Assembly: GCA_020634235.1 (NCBI GenBank)
Contig: JACKCB010000002.1
Location: 744,001-808,000, forward strand
Length of the DNA: 64,000 nucleotides
From: Ardenticatenaceae bacterium
Lineage (GTDB): Bacteria; Chloroflexota; Anaerolineae; Promineifilales; Promineifilaceae
Reading direction: 5' to 3'
Shown: one piece after another, positions 17,619 through 25,730 of the stretch
How positions within the stretch are numbered: the stretch's first letter is position 1
Layout: each line of letters begins with the position of its first letter
Made by a program: the position numbers and the translations under genes
The notes under the pieces: generated by a model
The model's input: only the letters and a program-made list of their open reading frames with translations
Database searches by the model: none
What the model was told of the DNA's origin: nothing

Positions 17619-17962
17619 GGGATTCTCCTTTCTCCAGCATACCTCTAAGATTGGGCAAGCTGTAAGCCTGCCCATGCCGCTGGCGCAAACATCACCAACC
17701 GGTTGGGGGAAATGCCAGCTTTGTTACACAGGGGGATTTTCTGTCGATGACCTGAAAATCACGGCCAGGGTGCGCGTGTGGCAGCATGTGGGCTGTGCTT
17801 GTGGCACTGACCCTGGGTCATTACCCTAAATATAGCCGAAATGGGCCGTTTTTCCAAAGCCCGGCCGGGCACATCCCGCCCCCACCGCAACCAACCAGGC
17901 GGCTGGAAAGCCCGGCCGGGCTATGCTACACTCCCGCCAAACTGCACAACGGAGAGAGAACC
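17619..17962. other. 344-bp divergent intergenic region (permease / aldehyde dehydrogenase)
   Basis: No gene is seen. It holds a 12-bp palindrome CCAACCGGTTGG (17695-17706), a candidate operator; an imperfect inverted repeat near 17653-17673; two copies of a 15-bp direct repeat containing CCCGGCCGGG (17856-17870 and 17907-17921); and a TACACT -10-like hexamer at about 17926 ahead of the dehydrogenase. It probably contains both promoters. No riboswitch is recognised. Confidence 0.5.
17856..17921. repeat. Two identical 15-bp direct repeats carrying the iterated palindrome
   Basis: The 15-mer AAAGCCCGGCCGGGC occurs at 17856-17870 and again at 17907-17921, 51 bp apart (about five helical turns), just upstream of the aldehyde dehydrogenase. 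Both are intergenic, so they are not explained by codon use. Confidence 0.8.
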
Positions 17963-19498
17963 ATGCCCACAAACAACCCCAACGCCCTATTAGCCCGCCT
18001 CAACTTACAGCCGGTCAACGCCGGCGCCTGCGCCGGCCCAGATTGGCTCACCACCCCGGCCGGGGACGAACTCATCAGCACCAACCCCACCACCGGCCAG
18101 CCCATCGCCAGCATCCGCCAGGCCACCCCCGCCCAATACGACCAGGTCGTGCGCCAGGCCCAGGCCGGCTTCCAGCAGTGGCGCCAGCGGCCCGCCCCGC
18201 AGCGCGGCCTGCTCATCCGCGACCTGGGCAGCGCCCTGCGCCAGCACCAGGAGCCGCTGGGCGACCTGGTCAGCCTGGAAATGGGCAAAATCCGCGCCGA
18301 AGGGCACGGCGAAGTGCAAGAGATGATCGACATCACCGACTTTGCCGTGGGACTCTCGCGCCAGCTCTACGGCCTGACCATGCCCTCCGAGCGCCCCGCC
18401 CACCGCATGTTCGAGCAGTGGCACCCCCTGGGCGTCATTGGCATCATCACCGCCTTCAACTTCCCCGTGGCCGTCTGGTCGTGGAACGCCGCCCTGGCCG
18501 CTGTGTGCGGCAACTGCATGCTCTGGAAACCCTCGGAGCTGACGCCGCTGACCGCCATCGCCGTGCAGCACATCGCCAACCAGGTCATGGCCGACCATGG
18601 GGTGCGCGGCCTGTTTAACCTGGTAATTGGCCCCGGCCGGGAGACAGGCCAACTCCTCCTCGACGACCCCCGCCTGCCCCTCATCTCCTTCACCGGCTCC
18701 ATCCCCACCGGCCGGCACGTGGCCCAAACCGTTGCCGGGCGGCTGGGGCGCACCATCCTGGAGCTGGGCGGCAACAACGCCATCATCGTCGCCGCCGACG
18801 CCGACCCCGACCTGGCCACGCGGGCCATTCTCTTTGGCGCGGTGGGCACGGCCGGGCAGCGCTGCACCTCCACCCGCCGCCTCATCATGCACCAGCGCAT
18901 CGCCCCGGCCCTCACCCAGCGGCTGGTAGCCGCCTACCGCCAGGTGGCCATCGGCGACCCGCTGGCCGAGGGCACGCTGATGGGGCCGCTGATCACCGGC
19001 CGGGCTGTAGCCCAGATGCAGCGCGCCCTGGCGCAAGCCACCGCCGAAGGGGGCGAGATATTAGTAGGTGGCCGCCCCCGGCCGGATATCGGCCCCAATT
19101 TTGTGGAACCGGCCATTGTGCGCATGCCCGCCCAAACCCCCATCGTCAAAACCGAAACCTTCGCCCCCATCCTCTACCTGTTGGAATATGAGACGCTGGC
19201 CGAAGCGATCCACCTGCACAACGACGTGCCCCAGGGCCTCTCCAGCGCCATCTTCACCGACAGCCTGCGCACCGCCGAAACCTTCCTCTCCGCTGGCGGC
19301 TCCGACTGCGGCATCGCCAACGTCAACATCGGCACCAGCGGGGCCGAAATCGGCGGCGCGTTCGGCGGCGAAAAGGAGACCGGCGGCGGCCGCGAATCCG
19401 GTTCCGACGCCTGGAAAGGGTACATGCGCCGTCAGACGAACACCATTAACTGGTCAACCGATCTGCCGCTGGCCCAGGGCATCCAGTTTGGCGCTTAG
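17963..19498 (+). CDS. Aldehyde dehydrogenase, ALDH7 (aminoadipate semialdehyde dehydrogenase) type
   Basis: A 511-residue NAD(P)-dependent aldehyde dehydrogenase. The cofactor loop FTGSIPTG (about residues 246-253), the general-base Glu in LELGGNNA (about 268-275) and the catalytic Cys in GTAGQRCTSTRR (about 295-306) are present. The C-terminal stretch with GTSGAEIGGAFGGEKETGGG and the WKGYMRRQTNT close is diagnostic of the ALDH7/antiquitin clade, which oxidises alpha-aminoadipate semialdehyde (piperideine-6-carboxylate) in lysine degradation. The start ATG 17963 has GGAGAG at suitable spacing. An amino-acid permease with Usp domains is divergently encoded next door, which fits amino-acid catabolism (inference). 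It is convergent with the GNAT gene across 21 bp. Confidence 0.93.
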   Translation: MPTNNPNALLARLNLQPVNAGACAGPDWLTTPAGDELISTNPTTGQPIASIRQATPAQYDQVVRQAQAGFQQWRQRPAPQRGLLIRDLGSALRQHQEPLGDLVSLEMGKIRAEGHGEVQEMIDITDFAVGLSRQLYGLTMPSERPAHRMFEQWHPLGVIGIITAFNFPVAVWSWNAALAAVCGNCMLWKPSELTPLTAIAVQHIANQVMADHGVRGLFNLVIGPGRETGQLLLDDPRLPLISFTGSIPTGRHVAQTVAGRLGRTILELGGNNAIIVAADADPDLATRAILFGAVGTAGQRCTSTRRLIMHQRIAPALTQRLVAAYRQVAIGDPLAEGTLMGPLITGRAVAQMQRALAQATAEGGEILVGGRPRPDIGPNFVEPAIVRMPAQTPIVKTETFAPILYLLEYETLAEAIHLHNDVPQGLSSAIFTDSLRTAETFLSAGGSDCGIANVNIGTSGAEIGGAFGGEKETGGGRESGSDAWKGYMRRQTNTINWSTDLPLAQGIQFGA

Positions 19499-19519
19499 CG
19501 CGCCCGGTTGCCGTCCCAA

Positions 19520-20584
19520 TCACGCACTGCGCCCGGCGTCTCCGGCCAGGTAGGCCTGCACCTGCGCCAGCCCCACCTGCCAGATGGTTTGCGAGCGGTA
19601 CGGCTTGAAGCCCAGTTCGTAGTTGATCTTGAGCATGGCGGCGTTGGAATCGGCGTTGCCGGTGCGCACGTAGCGCAGCTCTGGCCACTCTTGCAGCACC
19701 TCGCGCAGCATGGCCGCCTTTAGCCAGCGCCCCAGCCCCCGGCCGCGGTATGCCTCTAACACACCGGTATTCCCCTGGTAGAGCAGCCCCGGCCGGTCCG
19801 GATGCCAATGTACTTCGGTGAAGCCAGCAAATTTGCCGCTGGCCTGCTCGCGAGCGACCATCGTCCGTACCTGGTGGCCGCTCACCAGCACACTGGCCAG
19901 CATTTGCTGCACGTGGTCGGGCGTCATCACAAAATCCTCCACGTCCAGGTCATCGATGGGAGCCTGGTTCATCACCGCCACCAGTTCGGTAAAGGCGGGC
20001 AGCTCCCCGGCCGGGTACTCATTGCGCCACAACAGCAGCTCAAAACCGGCCGCCCGTTCACGCCCCTGCGCCTGCCAGCGGGCCAGCAGCTCATGGTCCA
20101 GCTCGGCCAGGTCCAACTGGTTGGTGTGGGAAGACATGCCCGGTGTGGCCCCAATACGGGTCATGAATGCCGCCCCGGCCGGGACCTGTTCCGTGGTGTC
20201 AGTGATCAACAGCCGCCGCCCCGTGGCCGCCGTCGCATCGGCCACCGCCGCCAGCAAAGCCCGCCCCAACCCCTGCCGCCGGTAGTCAGGGTCCACCCCA
20301 ATGCGAAACTGGCCGGCGTGCTGGTTCGACGCCATGTCAAAAACAGCCAGGTCCGCCCGGGCCAGCATCCGTTCGTGCGCCTCATCCCAAACCGCCCAGC
20401 AGAAAAAGCGGGCAAACGACGGCACATTCTGCCAGTCGGCCACCATGGCCGCCAGCGAGAGCGGCGGGTCCTGCGGGGTGCGCTCCTGCTGCAAGCGCAC
20501 GCTCAGGGCATACATCGCCCGATAAGTAGCCTCATCGGCCGCAGTCAGGTCAAAAGACGCCAGGGCAAAACGATTATCGCGCAT
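19520..20584 (-). CDS. Double-domain GNAT N-acetyltransferase
   Basis: A 354-residue protein built of two GNAT acetyltransferase modules. The acetyl-CoA pyrophosphate-binding motif occurs twice: VDPDYRRQGLGRALL (about 98-112) and VLEAYRGRGLGRWLK (about 275-289). The first module is followed by RRLLITDT and the second by an RYVRTGNADSNAAMLKINYELGF segment, a typical GNAT motif B with an Asn and Tyr. The arrangement resembles mycothiol synthase and similar tandem GNATs, but the substrate is unknown. ATG 20584 is preferred over the adjacent TTG. The neighbouring RHH regulator ends 53 bp upstream in the same direction. Confidence 0.88.
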   Translation of the reverse strand: MRDNRFALASFDLTAADEATYRAMYALSVRLQQERTPQDPPLSLAAMVADWQNVPSFARFFCWAVWDEAHERMLARADLAVFDMASNQHAGQFRIGVDPDYRRQGLGRALLAAVADATAATGRRLLITDTTEQVPAGAAFMTRIGATPGMSSHTNQLDLAELDHELLARWQAQGRERAAGFELLLWRNEYPAGELPAFTELVAVMNQAPIDDLDVEDFVMTPDHVQQMLASVLVSGHQVRTMVAREQASGKFAGFTEVHWHPDRPGLLYQGNTGVLEAYRGRGLGRWLKAAMLREVLQEWPELRYVRTGNADSNAAMLKINYELGFKPYRSQTIWQVGLAQVQAYLAGDAGRSA

Positions 20585-20637
20585 CAATTTGTCTTCCTCA
20601 CTTGGTTCGTTTATTGGGTGCGGGGTTTGGTGCCGGG

Positions 20638-21024
20638 CTAGCGGATGCGGCCGGCCAGGGCCTGTTTGACGGCTTTGCTGGCTTGCAGCACCCCATACAC
20701 ACGCACCGACTCTATGGTTTCGGCTGCCAGCTCCGGCGGCACATCATCCTCAATGGTCAGCAGCCCCACTACGCGGCAAGAAACCTGCTCACCGGCCGCT
20801 TGCAGCCGCTCTAACTCCTGGCGGCTGTAGACAACCACGCCCATGGCCATGGTCTGGCGGACCACGCTCTGCGTCACCGCCTCGGCGTGGCTGTCTAGCT
20901 GCCGGCGAATGGCGCTGCGGATGAAGTCACTGCGGTTGGCGTAAAAGCCCTCGCTAACGAGCAAATCCACTTTGCCCAGGTCCACCACGCTCATGTTGAT
21001 CGTTATCTTTTCTGAATCTGCCAA
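20638..21024 (-). CDS. Ribbon-helix-helix (CopG/NikR-like) transcriptional regulator
   Basis: A 128-residue protein whose first 45 residues match a ribbon-helix-helix DNA-binding domain: the strand KITINMSVVDLGKVDLLV, then the helix-turn-helix NRSDFIRSAIRRQLDSH. The rest is an uncharacterised C-terminal region (VVGLLTIEDDVPPELAAETIESV) that could be a ligand-binding domain; the single segment RVVGLLTIEDDV loosely recalls the ACT-like region of NikR. The start is set at TTG 21024 because GGAGG lies 6 bases upstream; GTG 21066 and ATG 21054 are also in frame. It is divergent from the P450, so it probably controls its own and/or the P450 promoter (inference). Confidence 0.8.
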   Translation of the reverse strand: MADSEKITINMSVVDLGKVDLLVSEGFYANRSDFIRSAIRRQLDSHAEAVTQSVVRQTMAMGVVVYSRQELERLQAAGEQVSCRVVGLLTIEDDVPPELAAETIESVRVYGVLQASKAVKQALAGRIR

Positions 21025-21136
21025 ATCGGGCCTCCACGGCGATATTCCATCCATTAACCATCCCACAGGATGGCGATGGGATGATAGTAGACGAATCCAG
21101 GCGGCGTGTCAAGCCCCGGCCGGGGCCAATTTCCGC

Positions 21137-21166
21137 TTGACAGCCCAACTCAGTACCCCGTATAAT
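21137..21166 (+). promoter_or_regulatory. Sigma70-type promoter of the cytochrome P450
   Basis: Perfect TTGACA (21137-21142), an 18-bp spacer and perfect TATAAT (21161-21166). Transcription would begin near 21173, leaving a leader of about 90 bases before ATG 21264. One iterated palindrome lies just upstream (about 21116-21125). Confidence 0.85.
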
Positions 21167-21263
21167 GCCCCTGGCAAGCTGGTCAGCAGCAGCGCCACAG
21201 GCCCGTTTTTGCCAGCGCAAAGCCGCCCCCTTCACACAACCCACACACCCTCCAGGAGAAACC

Positions 21264-22655
21264 ATGTCTTCCCTAACCGTTGACAACGCGCCGCGCAAAC
21301 CCCATTACCCACCCGGTCCCCACGGCCACTGGCTTTTCGGCACCGTCCGCGAATTCCAGACCGACATGCTAAACACCATCACCGACCTGCACCGCCGCTA
21401 TGGCGACGCCGTCCGCTACCGCTTCTTCCTCAACTTCTACGGCTACAGCTTCATCCACCCCGACCACTACAAGCACATTCTGCAGGACAACAACAAAAGC
21501 TACACCAAGCAGCCCCACCCCACCAACCAGCTCTTCAAACCGATTGTAGGCGACGGGCTGCTGACCAACGATGGCGATTCCTGGCGGCGGCAGCGCCGGC
21601 TGGCCCAGCCCGCCTTTCACCGGCGGACCATCGCCGGCTTTGGCACAACCATGACCGAGGCCACGCTGGCCATGCTGGACCGCTGGCAAGGGGCTATCGC
21701 CCAACAGCAGCCGCTGGACATCGCCCACGAGATGATGCAGCTCACCCTGGAAATCGCCGGGAAAACACTGTTCAGCACCGACCTGACCGGCGAAGCGCGC
21801 GCCGTGGGCGACGCGTTCACCCGGGCCAATGAGCTGTTTGCCGAGCTGAATGTGAAGCCGTTCAGCCTCTACACCATTCGCCTGCCTTTCTGGCCCAGCA
21901 CGCGCCGCCTCAACCGGGACGTGGTGATTCTGGATGGGGTGGTGAACAAGATCATTGCCGAGCGGCGGCAGGAACCCTCCGGCCGGGACGACCTCCTGGC
22001 CATGTTGATGCAGAGCCGGGACGAAGAGACGGGCGAGTCCATGGATGACCACCAACTGCGCGACGAGGTGATGACCCTCCTCCTGGCCGGGCATGAGACC
22101 ACCGCCGTCGCCCTGACCTGGGCCTTCTATTTGCTGTCGCAGCACCCGGCCGGGGTCCAACGCCTGGCCGCCGAACTAGACGAAGTGCTGGGCGGCGAGA
22201 CCCCCACCGTCGCCCACCTACCCCACCTCGACTACACACGCATGGTCATCGAAGAGACCATGCGCCTCTACCCGCCCGCCTACGGCATCGCCCGTTGGGG
22301 CAACCAGGCCGATCAGGTAGGCGGCTTCGACATCCCCGCCAACGCCGTCATCACCCTGATGCCCTACCTGACCCACCGCCACCCCGCCTTCTGGCCCGAG
22401 CCGGAGAAGTTCGACCCGGAACGCTTCACCGCCGAGCGGGTAGCCGAGCGGCCCCGTTTTGCCTACCTACCTTTTGGCGGCGGGCCGCGCCAGTGCATCG
22501 GCAACAACTTCGCCATGACCGAAGCCATCCTGCTGCTGGCCACCATCATGCAGCGCTGCCGCCTGGCGCTGCTGCCCGGCCACCAGGTAGCCCTGCAGCC
22601 GCTCATCACCCTGCGCCCCAGAGGGGGCATGCCCATGGTGGTGCGCCAGGCGTAA
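21264..22655 (+). CDS. Cytochrome P450
   Basis: A 463-residue heme-thiolate monooxygenase without an N-terminal membrane anchor, so probably soluble. The oxygen-activating I-helix motif AGHETT is at residues 275-280, the ExxR motif in EETMR at about 332-336, the PERF-type motif DPERF at about 386-390, and the heme loop FGGGPRQCIGNNFA with ligand Cys411. The overall style (PPGPHGHWLFG opening, ROR-rich C-helix WRRQRRLAQPAFH) fits CYP102/CYP4-like bacterial fatty-acid or terpenoid hydroxylases. No ferredoxin or reductase gene is adjacent. It starts at ATG 21264 after AGGAG and is driven by a near-ideal promoter, divergent from an RHH regulator. Confidence 0.95.
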   Translation: MSSLTVDNAPRKPHYPPGPHGHWLFGTVREFQTDMLNTITDLHRRYGDAVRYRFFLNFYGYSFIHPDHYKHILQDNNKSYTKQPHPTNQLFKPIVGDGLLTNDGDSWRRQRRLAQPAFHRRTIAGFGTTMTEATLAMLDRWQGAIAQQQPLDIAHEMMQLTLEIAGKTLFSTDLTGEARAVGDAFTRANELFAELNVKPFSLYTIRLPFWPSTRRLNRDVVILDGVVNKIIAERRQEPSGRDDLLAMLMQSRDEETGESMDDHQLRDEVMTLLLAGHETTAVALTWAFYLLSQHPAGVQRLAAELDEVLGGETPTVAHLPHLDYTRMVIEETMRLYPPAYGIARWGNQADQVGGFDIPANAVITLMPYLTHRHPAFWPEPEKFDPERFTAERVAERPRFAYLPFGGGPRQCIGNNFAMTEAILLLATIMQRCRLALLPGHQVALQPLITLRPRGGMPMVVRQA

Positions 22656-22894
22656 GGCACAGGGCACCATGGCCCGCCATTCGTAACTCGCAAAGCATCC
22701 TGACCTCCCCGCAGGGGTGCAACGCACACAGCCGGCATCTCCACCGGAAAGGTGTATCACCCCCAACCGCGCCCGCAAAGATGGTCTCGAACGGGTCTAA
22801 TTGTGGTATGCTATGAAAGTGAGGCAAACAGGAAGCAGCCTGACACAATTGGCAAAACACCGGTTAGCAAATCAAACAAATCGTGAGGCGGACC

Positions 22895-23110
22895 ATGCAA
22901 GTTAGAGCTTTTGAAGGTGTTATTGAGAATGGTCAGATAAGGCTGAAGACAGATGTCAATTTGCCGGAAAGAACAAGGGTTTACGTCATTATCCCTGATT
23001 TTGAAACCCCGAAGGTGGTCCACGTCTACAGCCCTCGTCTTGTGCATCCCGAACAAGCCGTAGATTTCAAAAAAGAAATCGTTGAGGAATTGCCGAATGC
23101 CGGCGTATGA
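22895..23110 (+). CDS. Small antitoxin-like protein (AF2212/DUF104-like)
   Basis: A 71-residue protein opening MQVRAFEGVIENGQIRLKT, followed by LPERTRVYVIIPD. This 'external stimulus/antitoxin' beta-barrel-like pattern resembles the AF2212/DUF104 family of putative VapB-type antitoxins. GTG 22883 could add four residues; ATG 22895 is preferred because GAGG lies before it. The downstream gene overlaps by 14 bp, so the two are translationally coupled. Base composition is clearly more AT-rich than the neighbours, and neither gene carries the iterated palindrome, suggesting recent acquisition. The antitoxin assignment is by resemblance only; the partner is not a recognised toxin. Confidence 0.55.
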   Translation: MQVRAFEGVIENGQIRLKTDVNLPERTRVYVIIPDFETPKVVHVYSPRLVHPEQAVDFKKEIVEELPNAGV

Positions 23111-23486
23111 TGCCAACTTATTTGATCCGCCTGCACCAATGGCGCGGGTGATCCTACGCAACCCTGGGAATGCCGTTACTGTAGCCGACGTGCCGATGCT
23201 GCTGGATTCTGGGGCTGATGTCACCTTGATTCCTGCGAAACTCGCAAATCAAATTGGTTTGACCGCCGATGCAGACACGATTTATGAGTTGACTGGGTTT
23301 GATGGTAGTACAACGCTTGCCTCAGTCGTTCAGCTTGAGATGCGCTTTCTGAACAAGACTTTCAGAGGTCGCTTCTTGCTCATTGATCAGGATTGGGGTG
23401 TTCTCGGACGGGACATTCTGAATCTTATTTCACTGTTATTGGATGGGCCAAACCTGAACTGGAAGGAACAACGCAGCAATCCCTAG
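23097..23486 (+). CDS. Retropepsin-like aspartyl protease domain protein
   Basis: A 129-residue protein with the retroviral-type aspartyl protease pattern: a hydrophobic strand, then LLDSGADVTLIP (Asp-Ser-Gly catalytic loop, about residues 37-48), a flap region (ELTGFDGST) and the second psi-loop element GVLGRDILN (about 103-111). Such single-domain proteins would act as homodimers. The start ATG 23097 overlaps the preceding small gene by 14 bp, with GAGGAA upstream. Pairs of a small DUF104-like protein and a retropepsin-like protein recur in Chloroflexota and cyanobacteria as far as I recall; their function is not known. The pair may be a toxin-antitoxin-like or protein-quality module. Confidence 0.75.
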   Translation: MPAYDANLFDPPAPMARVILRNPGNAVTVADVPMLLDSGADVTLIPAKLANQIGLTADADTIYELTGFDGSTTLASVVQLEMRFLNKTFRGRFLLIDQDWGVLGRDILNLISLLLDGPNLNWKEQRSNP

Positions 23487-23680
23487 CTTTGGCCAGGATA
23501 GTGGGCCTAAGAGTATCCAACCGGTATTACAGGCTCTGTCTGGCAAGACTTCGAGCGAACAGGTGAGGGGAGTAGGGCCTCAATGAATCCAAGCACAGTT
23601 TCTCAGCTCGGCTGTTGACCCGTCGCTTTGCGCTTTACGGATGATGCTTTTCGTATTACGCTTTACGCAGAGGTGAACGC

Positions 23681-24346
23681 ATGAACAACATTTCACAACT
23701 GCCAGAGACCATTACAACGCCGCAGGCGCAGCGCTTTTATGACCGGCTGGGGATTAACCACGATCGCGGCGAGCGGTATGAGCGGCTGGCCAAGGAGGTG
23801 GGGCTGGCCCGGTTGGCGCTGGCCCCCGGCCAATGGGTGTTGAATGCCGGCGTGGGCACGGGCAAGGAGCAGAAGTTGATCCAGGCGGCCATCGCCCCGG
23901 CCGGGGTCGCCTGGGGCATCGACATCTCCCGCGTGATGCTGGACCTGACCCGCAGCCGGGTCGCCCCGCCCGGCAGCCAGGCCCTGTGCCAGGGCGACAT
24001 CCAACGCCTACCCTTCCCGGCCGGGACCTTCGACCGCATCTTTTGCACCTACGTCCTCGACCTCATCCCGGCCGGGGCGATCCCCACCATCCTGCGCGAA
24101 TTCCACCGCGTGCTGCGTCCTCCCGGCCGCGTCGTCCTCGTCAGCCTCACCGAAGGCACCACCCTGGCCAGCCGCGCCGTCATCGGGGCCTGGAAAAGCT
24201 TCTACCGCCTCAGCCCCCTCAGCATGGGCGGCTGCCGCCCCATCCGCCTTACCCACGCCCTACTCAAAGCCGGCTTCAGCCGCGTCCAGCGCCAGGTGGT
24301 CGTCCAGTTGGGCATGCCCAGCGAGGTAGTCGTCGCCCAATGGTAA
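23681..24346 (+). CDS. Class I SAM-dependent methyltransferase
   Basis: A 221-residue methyltransferase of the UbiE/Methyltransf_11 type. Motif I is VLNAGVGTGKEQ (about residues 51-62), where an Ala replaces the more usual Asp/Glu and a Val sits in the glycine loop; motif II is GIDISRVML; the motif IV region is LPFPAGTFDRIFCTYVLDLIP; and VLRPPGRVVLVSL is the usual post-motif. The acceptor is unknown. The start at ATG 23681 follows AGAGGTGA. The 194 bp upstream hold no gene. It is probably cotranscribed with the F420-type oxidoreductase 46 bp downstream. Confidence 0.87.
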   Translation: MNNISQLPETITTPQAQRFYDRLGINHDRGERYERLAKEVGLARLALAPGQWVLNAGVGTGKEQKLIQAAIAPAGVAWGIDISRVMLDLTRSRVAPPGSQALCQGDIQRLPFPAGTFDRIFCTYVLDLIPAGAIPTILREFHRVLRPPGRVVLVSLTEGTTLASRAVIGAWKSFYRLSPLSMGGCRPIRLTHALLKAGFSRVQRQVVVQLGMPSEVVVAQW

Positions 24347-24392
24347 GGCACGCCATGCCACCGGCCGCGGCCCGGCCATGAAGGAGTTGCGG

Positions 24393-25001
24393 ATGAACGA
24401 ACCATTTCAACCACAAGAGACAGCCTTTCTCACCTACCCGGCCGGGGGCTGGCGCAAAGCCATGTTCAAATGGCCCATCCAATTGTGGCGGCTGGGGCTG
24501 GGGCCACTCATCGGCCGCTACCTCATGCTCATCACCCACACCGGCCGCAAGAGCGGCCAGCCGCGCCGCACCATGGTGGAGTACCACGAATGGCAGGGGC
24601 ACAAATACGCCCCCTGCGCCTTTGGCCCGCGCGCCCAATGGTACAAAAACATCGCCGCCGATCCCCGCGTCACCATCCAGACCGCCGCCGGGGCCGCGCC
24701 CATGCTGGCCCGCCGCGTCACCGACCCGGCCGAGCTGACGGGCGCCGTGCGCCACATCCAGCAGCGCAACCCGGCCATGACCAACGCCTACCTGGCCACC
24801 CTGGGCATCCAGCCCGACCTCAGCGACCTGGCCGCCAGGAAAGAGCGCGTCTACATCATCACCTTTGACCCAACAGACGAGCCCACCCCGCCCCCCCTGC
24901 CCGCCGACCTGGCCTGGCTCTGGCTGGTAGCCGCGCTGCTGCCCCTGCTGCTGCTGCGGGGCCGGCGGCCGGGCAAGCGCGAGGAGGCCACCCATGGCTA
25001 A
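24393..25001 (+). CDS. Deazaflavin (F420)-dependent nitroreductase-like protein with C-terminal membrane segment
   Basis: A 202-residue protein. Residues about 25-160 match the Ddn/nitroreductase family of split-barrel deazaflavin-dependent oxidoreductases: a hydrophobic entry helix (GLGPLIGRYLMLITHTGRKS), then RRTMVEYHEWQGHKYAPCAFG, WYKNIAADPRVTIQ and the C-terminal RKERVYIITFDPT. After a proline-rich linker a single hydrophobic helix (LAWLWLVAALLPLLLL) and a basic tail suggest membrane anchoring. The start ATG 24393 has AAGGAG six bases upstream, better than ATG 24378. It overlaps the next membrane-protein gene by 8 bp. Flavin or F420 use is inferred from the family. Confidence 0.82.
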   Translation: MNEPFQPQETAFLTYPAGGWRKAMFKWPIQLWRLGLGPLIGRYLMLITHTGRKSGQPRRTMVEYHEWQGHKYAPCAFGPRAQWYKNIAADPRVTIQTAAGAAPMLARRVTDPAELTGAVRHIQQRNPAMTNAYLATLGIQPDLSDLAARKERVYIITFDPTDEPTPPPLPADLAWLWLVAALLPLLLLRGRRPGKREEATHG

Positions 25002-25614
25002 CCTTCCCCTCACCCCCGAACCACCAGCCATCGACTGGACACCGCCCCCGCCCCGGCCGGGGCTGATTGGCCAGTGGGACAGCTTCATTGGGCCGGGCGC
25101 CACCCCGGCCGAGTTAACGCTAATCATCCTGGCCGCCCTGGCCGGCGGGCTGCTCGTTCCCCTCTACGCCCTGGGGCAGCAGCTCGGTTGGACCCCCTGG
25201 CAGCTTGCCGTGGGCGCGCTGCTGGGCGCCGACCTGGCCGGCGGCGTGGCCACCAACGCCACCACCGCCGCCCAGCGCTGGTATCACCGGCCGGGGCAAG
25301 GCCTGCGCGCCCACCTCAGCTTCACCGCCGTCCACTTCATCCATCCCCTCCTCGTCGCCTGGCTCTTTCGCGCTGGCGATTGGGTCTACTTCGCCGCCGC
25401 CTACGGTTACCTGCTGGGGGCCAGCCTGCTGCTGCTCGCCCTGCCCCTCTACTTACAGCGCTCAGCCAGCCTGCTGCTCTACCTGGGCGGCCTGCTCATG
25501 AGCCTCTACCTGGTGCCGGCCACGCCCGGCCTGGAATGGTTCCTGCCCGTTTTCTACCTCAAACTGCTCGTCAGCCACCTGGTGCGCGAAGCCCCCTTCC
25601 GGCCGGGCGCATAG
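24994..25614 (+). CDS. Integral membrane protein of unknown function
   Basis: A 206-residue protein with about five or six hydrophobic segments after a proline-rich cytosolic N-terminus (about 1-40): LTLIILAALAGGLLVPLYALG, QLAVGALLGADLAGGVA, FIHPLLVAWLFRAGDWVYFAAAYGYLLGASLLLLALPL and LLLYLGGLLMSLYLV. Polar residues in the second and third segments (NATTAAQRWYHR, HFIHP) could bind a cofactor or metal. I do not recognise the family. It starts inside the last codons of the deazaflavin-type oxidoreductase, so both are probably made together and may form a membrane redox unit (inference). Confidence 0.7.
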   Translation: MANLPLTPEPPAIDWTPPPPRPGLIGQWDSFIGPGATPAELTLIILAALAGGLLVPLYALGQQLGWTPWQLAVGALLGADLAGGVATNATTAAQRWYHRPGQGLRAHLSFTAVHFIHPLLVAWLFRAGDWVYFAAAYGYLLGASLLLLALPLYLQRSASLLLYLGGLLMSLYLVPATPGLEWFLPVFYLKLLVSHLVREAPFRPGA

Positions 25615-25642
25615 CCGCAACCAGAAAAACCCCCCGGCCGGG

Positions 25643-25671
25643 TTGGCCTCCCCCCCTTTTGCGGGTAAAAT
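25643..25671 (+). promoter_or_regulatory. Sigma70-type promoter of the LysM gene
   Basis: TTGGCC (25643-25648), a 17-bp spacer and TAAAAT (25666-25671). Transcription would start near 25678, leaving a leader of about 50 bases. An iterated palindrome lies directly upstream (about 25634-25643). Confidence 0.55.
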
Positions 25672-25730
25672 CAGTGTCATAGCCAGCCCATCGTCCTATT
25701 TGTTCCATATAGCCCAAAGGAGTGTGAACC

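Noticed and set aside
15363..17648. A 761-codon plus-strand frame opposite the APC-Usp permease
   Set aside because: Low-complexity His/Arg-rich shadow of a strongly supported permease.
23487..23680. A small RNA or gene ahead of the methyltransferase, with repeated GCTTTACG-like words
   Set aside because: No stable hairpin, promoter or coding frame; similar short words occur in other gaps and look like spacer sequence.
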